This document shows, piece by piece, positions 6,020 to 10,575 of a stretch of 10,575 nucleotides of DNA. The DNA is from G020354785 sp965602045 (GTDB lineage: Bacteria > Bacteroidota > Bacteroidia > Bacteroidales > UBA10428). Numbering within the stretch: the stretch's first letter is position 1; the number at the start of each line of letters is the position of its first letter. The notes below the pieces were generated by a model. It saw only the letters and a program-made list of their open reading frames with translations. It had not been told where the DNA came from and ran no database searches. A program made the translations under genes and the position numbers. Location: contig CBFCXR010000074.1 in assembly GCA_965602045.1 (NCBI GenBank), forward strand, positions 1 to 10,575, in the 5' to 3' direction.

Positions 6020-6970
6020 ATGATAAGCCGAAGGATATTAAGAATCAAAATATTACAGATAATATACGCTTATTATAAATCTCCCGGATCTCCGATTAAT
6101 AAGACTGAAAAGGAATTATTCTTCAGTATTCAAAAATCTTATGATTTATACCATTATTTGCTCAGACTTATAGTTACTATTGCTGATTATGCTGAGTCAC
6201 GCATTGAGATAGGAAGAAATAAAAAGATACCGGCTTACGAAGATTTAAATCCAAACACAAAATTTATTGAAAACAAAGTAATTGATCATATAAGAAATAA
6301 CAAACAACTTTGCAAATACCTGACTACCAATAAACTGAACTGGGTTAACTATCCGGAATTAATTAAGGGCCTGTTTGACAAGATTAAAAATTCCAGGCAC
6401 TACAAAGACTACATGAATGATCATAACAATTCTTACCAGGATGATAAGAAGTTAATTATAGATATATACATGGCAGATATTGTTAATTATGAAAATCTTT
6501 ATCAGAACCTGGAAGAGCAAAGTATTTTTTGGAACGACGAGGTAGAATTTATCATAAGCATAATTATTAAAACTATAAAGAGTTTTAGCGAAGATATGGG
6601 TGAATTAGCCGAATTATTGCCTCTCTATAAAAACAAGGAGGATATAGATTTTGTAAAAAGGCTTTTCAGAAAAACTATTATTAATAACGAAAACTATCGG
6701 AAGCTGATAAAAGAATACGCAGAGAACTGGGAAATCGAACGAATTGCATTTATTGATATACTTATTCTGCAAATGGCCATTACAGAGGTTATTGAATTTT
6801 CTTCCATCCCTACAAAAGTCACATTTAATGAATATCTTGAAATTGCAAAGTTTTACAGCACAAGTAAAAGCAGCAAGTTCATTAATGGCATATTGGATAA
6901 AATTATAACCCATTTGAAAGAAATCAATAAAATCACAAAGACCGGCAGAGGATTAATAGGCGAGAATTAG
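6020..6970 (+). CDS. nusB: Transcription antitermination factor NusB, long Bacteroidota form
   Basis: Encodes 316 residues. NusB pairs with NusE (ribosomal protein S10), binds boxA RNA and supports antitermination of rRNA transcription. The NusB fold is at the C-terminus, about residues 205-302: FVKRLFRKTIINNENYRKLI, then NWEIERIAFIDILILQMAITEV, IPTKVTFNEYLEIAKFYST and SSKFINGILDKI. The last three are the family's signature helices. The N-terminal 200 residues are extra relative to the roughly 140-residue E. coli protein. They begin with an RRILRIKILQIIYAYY helix like the normal NusB first helix, so an insertion between that helix and the rest fits better than a simple added domain. NusB proteins of about 310 residues are usual in Bacteroidota. 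ATG at 6020 has no Shine-Dalgarno. The gene has its own promoter candidate, and a second promoter candidate lies between it and yajC. Confidence 0.92.
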   Translation: MISRRILRIKILQIIYAYYKSPGSPINKTEKELFFSIQKSYDLYHYLLRLIVTIADYAESRIEIGRNKKIPAYEDLNPNTKFIENKVIDHIRNNKQLCKYLTTNKLNWVNYPELIKGLFDKIKNSRHYKDYMNDHNNSYQDDKKLIIDIYMADIVNYENLYQNLEEQSIFWNDEVEFIISIIIKTIKSFSEDMGELAELLPLYKNKEDIDFVKRLFRKTIINNENYRKLIKEYAENWEIERIAFIDILILQMAITEVIEFSSIPTKVTFNEYLEIAKFYSTSKSSKFINGILDKIITHLKEINKITKTGRGLIGEN

Positions 6971-7015
6971 TAAATTATTTTAATTAAACTTTGTCTTTTA
7001 ATAACTCTAATTGTC

Positions 7016-7046
7016 TTGTGGTTCTGATAAATTTATTATTACTTTG
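7016..7046 (+). promoter_or_regulatory. Candidate promoter for the yajC-ybbR-coaE operon
   Basis: TTG at 7016-7018, 20 bases, then TTACTTTG at 7039-7046. The -7 box is identical to that proposed for nusB and the spacing fits the Bacteroidota primary-sigma pattern. Transcription would begin near 7051-7056, leaving a leader of about 65-70 bases before the yajC ATG. Confidence 0.6.
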
Positions 7047-7119
7047 CAGCCTGTTTTTAAATCGTATTCAGCATTAATAACATAAAATAAGGAAAGTATT
7101 AATTATTAAAATCAGTAAT

Positions 7120-7443
7120 ATGACTAATTTAATGGATATTATTTTACTGGCACCAACAAAAGAAGGTCAAAGTCCGATGACTTCGTTATTACCACTATTA
7201 TTAATTATTGTTGTTTTTTATTTATTCATGATCAGACCTCAGGTTAGAAAACAAAAAGACCTTAAGAACTTCAGAGAATCTCTTAGAAAAGGAGATAAGA
7301 TTATTACTACCGGAGGTATATTTGGAAAAATAAATAATATATCTGACAATATTATTACTGTTGATGCCGGCAATAATGTGATATTTAAAGTTGACAAAAG
7401 TGCAGTATTGAAAGATCCCACTGATCTTCCTACTCAAAAGTAG
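7120..7443 (+). CDS. yajC: Preprotein translocase subunit YajC
   Basis: Encodes 107 residues, the normal length. YajC is a small inner-membrane protein that joins SecDF in the Sec holotranslocon. A short N-terminal segment is followed by one transmembrane helix (about residues 21-38, SLLPLLLIIVVFYLFMI). Then comes the family signature RPQVRKQKDLKNFRESLRKGDKIITTGG, and a small beta domain ending IITVDAGNNVIFKVDKSAV. ATG 7120 is chosen; ATG 7132 (residue 5) is a possible alternative. It stands first in a probable operon with ybbR (65 bases downstream) and coaE. secDF is not in this window. Confidence 0.95.
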   Translation: MTNLMDIILLAPTKEGQSPMTSLLPLLLIIVVFYLFMIRPQVRKQKDLKNFRESLRKGDKIITTGGIFGKINNISDNIITVDAGNNVIFKVDKSAVLKDPTDLPTQK

Positions 7444-7464
7444 TTTGTTATATTGTATAATCTT

Positions 7465-7499
7465 GAGTTTAAGGCATATCTTAATATCACTTTAAACTC
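7465..7499 (+). repeat. Inverted repeat just upstream of ybbR
   Basis: GAGTTTAA (7465-7472) and TTAAACTC (7492-7499) are perfect complements with a 19-base loop. The stem ends nine bases before the ybbR GTG. No T-tract follows, so it is not an intrinsic terminator. If it forms in RNA it would occupy the ribosome-binding region of ybbR. The stem is AT-rich and weak. Confidence 0.35.
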
Positions 7500-7508
7500 C
7501 TTATAGTT

Positions 7509-8534
7509 GTGAATACCAGGAGAAAATATATAAGAAATCTACTCGTTTTTCTGGAACAGATGCCAGATAAATTTGCAATCTTCAAAGAAAAATATCAGCA
7601 GAAAATAGTTATTTTTTTCTTTTTTGTACTAATTGCAATAATATTCTGGTTAATCAGATCATTAAATTTTGAATATGAGGCTGATATTCTATACCCGGTT
7701 ATGTATGATGACTTTCCGGAAAATAAAGTATTGGTTAATAAGCTGCCTGACAGACTGAAACTTAAGGTCAAGGCAGTTGGTTTTACAATTCTGGGACGTA
7801 AGTACAATTACTTTCTCAAACCTCTGAAATTTAAAGTAAAATCATATGCCTTAAATACTTTTGGTACAAACTCATCATATATCTTAACAAAAACAGCCAG
7901 AGATGCACTTTCAAATGAACTTGAGAATATAAAAATATTAGATATCTCACCTGATACACTGTTTTTTCATTTCAACGATATGATTACCAAGAAGGCAGAA
8001 GTCAGGTTTAATATAATAGATTATCCCAATATATTTGAAAAACAATATATGCTAAACGGTGAAATATCATCTTTTCCTGACAGTATAATCATTTCTGGTC
8101 CATCTAATATTATCGATACGCTGGAATTTGTTTCTACTGAACCAATTACCCTGATAAATTTAAACGATACGGTTAAAAAATCCTATTTGCTTGAAAAGAT
8201 TGATCAGGTGACTTTTTCCAGAAAAAAAATAAAATTTTTAATCCCGGTTGATAAATTCACTGAACTAAGTTACTTAATCCCTATTCAACACATGAATGTT
8301 CCTGATACATTAGTTCTTAAGACTTTCCCAAATTCCATTAGAATAACTTACAGGATCACACTTAGTTTTTTTAATAAAGTAAGGCCTGAAATATTTCAAC
8401 CATTTGTAGACTATAATCAACTTGAATCTGCATTAAATTCAAAACTCAAGGTATTTCTAAATGAAGTACCTGAATTTATTCATTCTGCAACATTATATCC
8501 TTCATCTGTAGAATTTTTAATTGAAAAGCAATGA
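7509..8534 (+). CDS. YbbR-like domain protein, inner-membrane anchored
   Basis: Encodes 341 residues from GTG 7509, the only common start before an upstream stop at 7482-7484; ATG 7560 (residue 18) would keep the whole membrane anchor and cannot be excluded. One transmembrane helix at about residues 32-50 (QKIVIFFFFVLIAIIFWLI) follows a basic N-terminus, so the bulk is extracytoplasmic. The rest is beta-rich with YbbR-type repeats: about 58-155 (EADILYPVMYDDFPENKVLV..., PDRLKLKVKAVG) and about 160-250 (IISGPSNIIDTLEFVSTEPI). In Firmicutes, YbbR (CdaR) binds and regulates the diadenylate cyclase CdaA. No cyclase gene is adjacent here, so that role is only possible. The gene sits between yajC and coaE and its TGA overlaps the coaE ATG by four bases, indicating tight cotranscription and probably coupled translation. 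Confidence 0.88.
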   Translation: MNTRRKYIRNLLVFLEQMPDKFAIFKEKYQQKIVIFFFFVLIAIIFWLIRSLNFEYEADILYPVMYDDFPENKVLVNKLPDRLKLKVKAVGFTILGRKYNYFLKPLKFKVKSYALNTFGTNSSYILTKTARDALSNELENIKILDISPDTLFFHFNDMITKKAEVRFNIIDYPNIFEKQYMLNGEISSFPDSIIISGPSNIIDTLEFVSTEPITLINLNDTVKKSYLLEKIDQVTFSRKKIKFLIPVDKFTELSYLIPIQHMNVPDTLVLKTFPNSIRITYRITLSFFNKVRPEIFQPFVDYNQLESALNSKLKVFLNEVPEFIHSATLYPSSVEFLIEKQ

Positions 8535-9124
8535 TAACGGCAGGCATTACAGGAGGTATCGCAAGCGGGAAATCTGTTGTTTGTGAAGTATTTAAATTAT
8601 TAGGTGTTCCGATATATAATGCAGATACTGCAGCAAAAGTTCTTGCTAACACTGACAGAGAGATTAAAAATGACCTCATTAAATTATTCGGAGATGATAT
8701 TTATGAAGGTAATAATTTAAACCGCAAAAAATTATCAGAAATTATTTTTAATAATAAAACAGCTCTTGAAAACACAAATAAGATCATTCATCCCAGGGTA
8801 ATAAATGATTTTCTAAGGTGGGCAGAAGAACATAAAGATCATAAATACATACTCATGGAGGCGGCTATACTATACGAAAGTGGTACATATAAAATGCTGA
8901 ATAAAGTGATAACCGTAACTGCTCCAAAACAATTAAGAATATCAAGAGCTTTAAGCAGAGAAAACTTTACTAAGCAAATAATAGAAAATATTCAAAAGAA
9001 TCAGATATTAGATGAGGAAAAGGTAAAACGATCACATTATGTTATACTAAATGATAACAAAACATTAATTTTACCTCAAATATTAAGAATTCATCAACAG
9101 CTTCTTAATATAAACAGAGCCTGA
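8531..9124 (+). CDS. coaE: Dephospho-CoA kinase
   Basis: Encodes 197 residues, normal for the family. CoaE phosphorylates the ribose 3'-hydroxyl of dephospho-CoA with ATP, the last step of coenzyme A synthesis, in the cytoplasm. The P-loop is GITGGIASGKS at residues 5-15. The conserved acidic residue of the DAD-like motif is at NAD (30-32), the IIHPRV motif at 85-90, and the core strand MEAAILYESG at 109-118. The lid region has RISRALSRENF with several arginines (136-146), followed by the typical VILND near residues 171-175. Bacteroidota homologues share the EAAILYESG form in place of the PLLFE seen in proteobacteria. The start overlaps the ybbR stop (ATGA), so it is translated in the same operon. 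Confidence 0.95.
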   Translation: MITAGITGGIASGKSVVCEVFKLLGVPIYNADTAAKVLANTDREIKNDLIKLFGDDIYEGNNLNRKKLSEIIFNNKTALENTNKIIHPRVINDFLRWAEEHKDHKYILMEAAILYESGTYKMLNKVITVTAPKQLRISRALSRENFTKQIIENIQKNQILDEEKVKRSHYVILNDNKTLILPQILRIHQQLLNINRA

Positions 9125-9152
9125 AAATATCGGATAATATATATTTAACTAA

Positions 9153-9872
9153 ATGGCAAAATTCGGAAAATGGATTGGAGCGGGACTGGGATGGACTTTT
9201 GGTGGGCCCTTAGGTGCTATCCTTGGTTTTGCTTTCGGATCATTTATAGATGCTGCAGAACTTAAAGTAATTTCCGGTGATAAGAAATCAACAACAGGTG
9301 ATTTTGTCGGCAGTCTCCTGGTGCTAATCGCAGCAGTTATGAAAGCAGACGGTAAGGTTTTGCGTTCAGAATTAGATTATGTTAAAAAATACTTCGATCA
9401 GGTGTTCGGATCAGAATCTGCTGCAGAGGCGTTAAAGATGCTTAAAGACATCTTAAAACAGAGTATCCCTGTAAAGGATGTCAGCCTTCAAATAAAGCAA
9501 AGAATGGATTATGCATCCAGACTTCAGCTACTACATTTATTATTTGGTATAGCAGCTGCTGACGGACAAATTGATCCGGGAGAACTTGCCCTAATTGAGC
9601 AAATCTCATATTTTTTAGGAATAAGCTCCACCGATTCGGGATCTATAAAAAATATGTTTATTAAATCAACAGATTCCGCTTATAAAATTCTTGGAGTTGA
9701 CAGAAACATTACAAATGAAGAGTTGAAAAAAGCATACAGGCAAATGGCAATCAAATATCATCCTGATAAAGTAAATTATCTGGGCGAAGATATCAGGAAA
9801 AAGGCTAAGGAAAAATTTCAGAAAATAAATGAAGCCTATGAAAATATAAAAAAGGAAAGGGGAATGAATTAA
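9153..9872 (+). CDS. DjlA-like protein: glycine-rich membrane segment, TerB domain, C-terminal J domain
   Basis: Encodes 239 residues. Residues 2-33 are a glycine-rich hydrophobic segment (WIGAGLGWTFGGPLGAILG) like the DjlA N-terminus, which inserts in the inner membrane and can dimerise. Residues 50-160 form a TerB-like acidic helical domain with two matching halves, LLVLIAAVMKADGKV and HLLFGIAAADGQIDPGEL, each carrying the paired A-DG motif. Residues 174-236 are a J domain: SAYKILGVDRNITNEELKKAY, then HPD at 203-205, then FQKINEAYENI. The HPD triad is what stimulates Hsp70 (DnaK) ATPase activity. The order is that of DjlA. It starts 28 bases after coaE with no terminator between, so it probably belongs to the same operon. 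ATG 9153 lacks a Shine-Dalgarno. Client proteins are unknown. Confidence 0.9.
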   Translation: MAKFGKWIGAGLGWTFGGPLGAILGFAFGSFIDAAELKVISGDKKSTTGDFVGSLLVLIAAVMKADGKVLRSELDYVKKYFDQVFGSESAAEALKMLKDILKQSIPVKDVSLQIKQRMDYASRLQLLHLLFGIAAADGQIDPGELALIEQISYFLGISSTDSGSIKNMFIKSTDSAYKILGVDRNITNEELKKAYRQMAIKYHPDKVNYLGEDIRKKAKEKFQKINEAYENIKKERGMN

Positions 9873-10005
9873 AAGGTTTATTTAACATTTTAATACTTAA
9901 ATCCGATACTATTATTATATAATAACATTTAACTTTAACCGTTTGAATACATCTGTTTTGTAATTAATATTAAATTTACATTCAAATCTCAATAATTATT
10001 ATGCT

Positions 10006-10569
10006 ATGGACTTAAAAGATATTATCGCAATTTCCGGACAAAGTGGATTATTTAAGTTTATTTCTGAGGGCAGACAAGGTATTATTGTCGAGTCATTTTC
10101 CGATAAGAAAAGAACTTGTGTATATTCAACACAAAAGATAAATTCTCTTGCAGATGTTGCTATTTATACTGATGACAAGGAAATACCATTAGCTGATGTA
10201 TTCAAAAATATCTATGAAAAAGAAACAGGAGGTGAAGCGATAAGCCATAAATCGTCTGCTGAAGAACTGAAAAACTATATGGCAGAGATTCTGCCTGATT
10301 ATGACAGGGAAAGGGTATATGTCTCTGACATAAAAAAAGTATTAAACTGGTATAATACTCTTCTCAAATTAAAACTGCTGAAATTTGATGAAGAGAAAGA
10401 AAAGAAAAAAGACGAAAAAGCTGAAAATAAAGAAGGGCAAAAGGCCGAAGCTAAAGAAGATGTTTCGAAACTAAAGAAAGCCACAGGATATAAGAAACCA
10501 GAAAGTAAAGCTATAATTCAGACGAAAAAAAAGATAGAACATAAAGGAAAGAAGACACAAAAAGTCTGA
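10006..10569 (+). CDS. DUF5606 family protein with lysine-rich tail
   Basis: Encodes 187 residues. ATG 10006 is used; an ATG at 10001 is out of frame and stops after four codons. Residues 1-70 form a compact beta-rich domain (DLKDIIAISGQSGLFKFISE, GIIVESFSDKKRTCVY, then IYTDDKEIPLADVFKNIYEKE) and residues 83-127 are helical (LPDYDRERVYVSDIKKVLNWYNTLLK). This fits the Bacteroidota DUF5606 family. From about residue 128 the protein is low-complexity, rich in K, E and A and then strongly basic, probably disordered and possibly nucleic-acid-binding. The function is unknown. There is no signal peptide. It is separated from the J-domain gene by 133 bases with no clear terminator or promoter, so its transcription unit is undetermined. 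The window ends six bases after its stop. Confidence 0.85.
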   Translation: MDLKDIIAISGQSGLFKFISEGRQGIIVESFSDKKRTCVYSTQKINSLADVAIYTDDKEIPLADVFKNIYEKETGGEAISHKSSAEELKNYMAEILPDYDRERVYVSDIKKVLNWYNTLLKLKLLKFDEEKEKKKDEKAENKEGQKAEAKEDVSKLKKATGYKKPESKAIIQTKKKIEHKGKKTQKV

Positions 10570-10575
10570 AATCAT

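Noticed and set aside
5839..6048. Minus-strand 69-residue frame in the PUR-nusB gap
   Set aside because: Its I/L/K/N-rich low-complexity translation reflects AT-rich DNA, and it overlaps the nusB promoter and start.
6020..6970. Gene fusion or misassembly as the reason for the long NusB
   Set aside because: The frame is continuous and Bacteroidota NusB proteins are usually about this length.
1..10575. CRISPR array, tRNA, rRNA, transposase or phage genes
   Set aside because: No regular repeat-spacer pattern, cloverleaf, rRNA-like stretch or mobile-element protein was seen. The CHAT protein therefore has no CRISPR effector beside it in this window.

Overview
The window looks like a chromosome segment from a low-GC Bacteroidota bacterium, probably of the Bacteroidales/Marinilabiliales type. 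The evidence is a type IX secretion (T9SS) C-terminal sorting domain, a PUR-like DUF3276 protein, a long NusB with a large N-terminal extension, a nusB / yajC / ybbR / coaE gene order, a DUF5606 protein, and three promoter candidates resembling the Bacteroidota pattern TTG-N19/20-TAnnTTTG. No tRNA, rRNA, CRISPR array, insertion sequence or phage gene was seen.

Left part (1-4309), accessory in character. A 5'-truncated TPR-CHAT (caspase-like) protein ends in a membrane anchor. After a 336-base gap come two exported proteins in tandem: a small T9SS sorting-domain protein and a protein with a tail-fibre-like stalk and a DUF1566/Lcl_C-type C-terminal domain. Facing them on the minus strand is an ECF-like sigma factor with no visible anti-sigma gene. 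Its GTG start overlaps a possible 19-codon leader ORF that carries the strongest Shine-Dalgarno sequence in the window. A membrane-anchored CHAT protease, secreted surface proteins and a sigma factor together suggest an envelope-signalling locus. That link is inference from proximity.

Middle (4310-6019). A promoter-preceded gene encodes a conserved but functionally unassigned helical protein with an STGLGGKGLKLRY motif. It converges on a PUR-family nucleic-acid-binding gene, and a strong bidirectional hairpin terminator separates the two. An AT-rich divergent region follows.

Right part (6020-10575), housekeeping. nusB has its own promoter candidate. yajC, ybbR and coaE follow as a probable operon behind a second promoter candidate; ybbR and coaE overlap by ATGA. 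The operon probably continues into a TerB plus J-domain (DjlA-like) gene. A DUF5606 gene with a lysine-rich tail ends just before the window edge. Together these genes cover transcription antitermination, Sec translocation, envelope/second-messenger regulation, coenzyme A synthesis and co-chaperone function.
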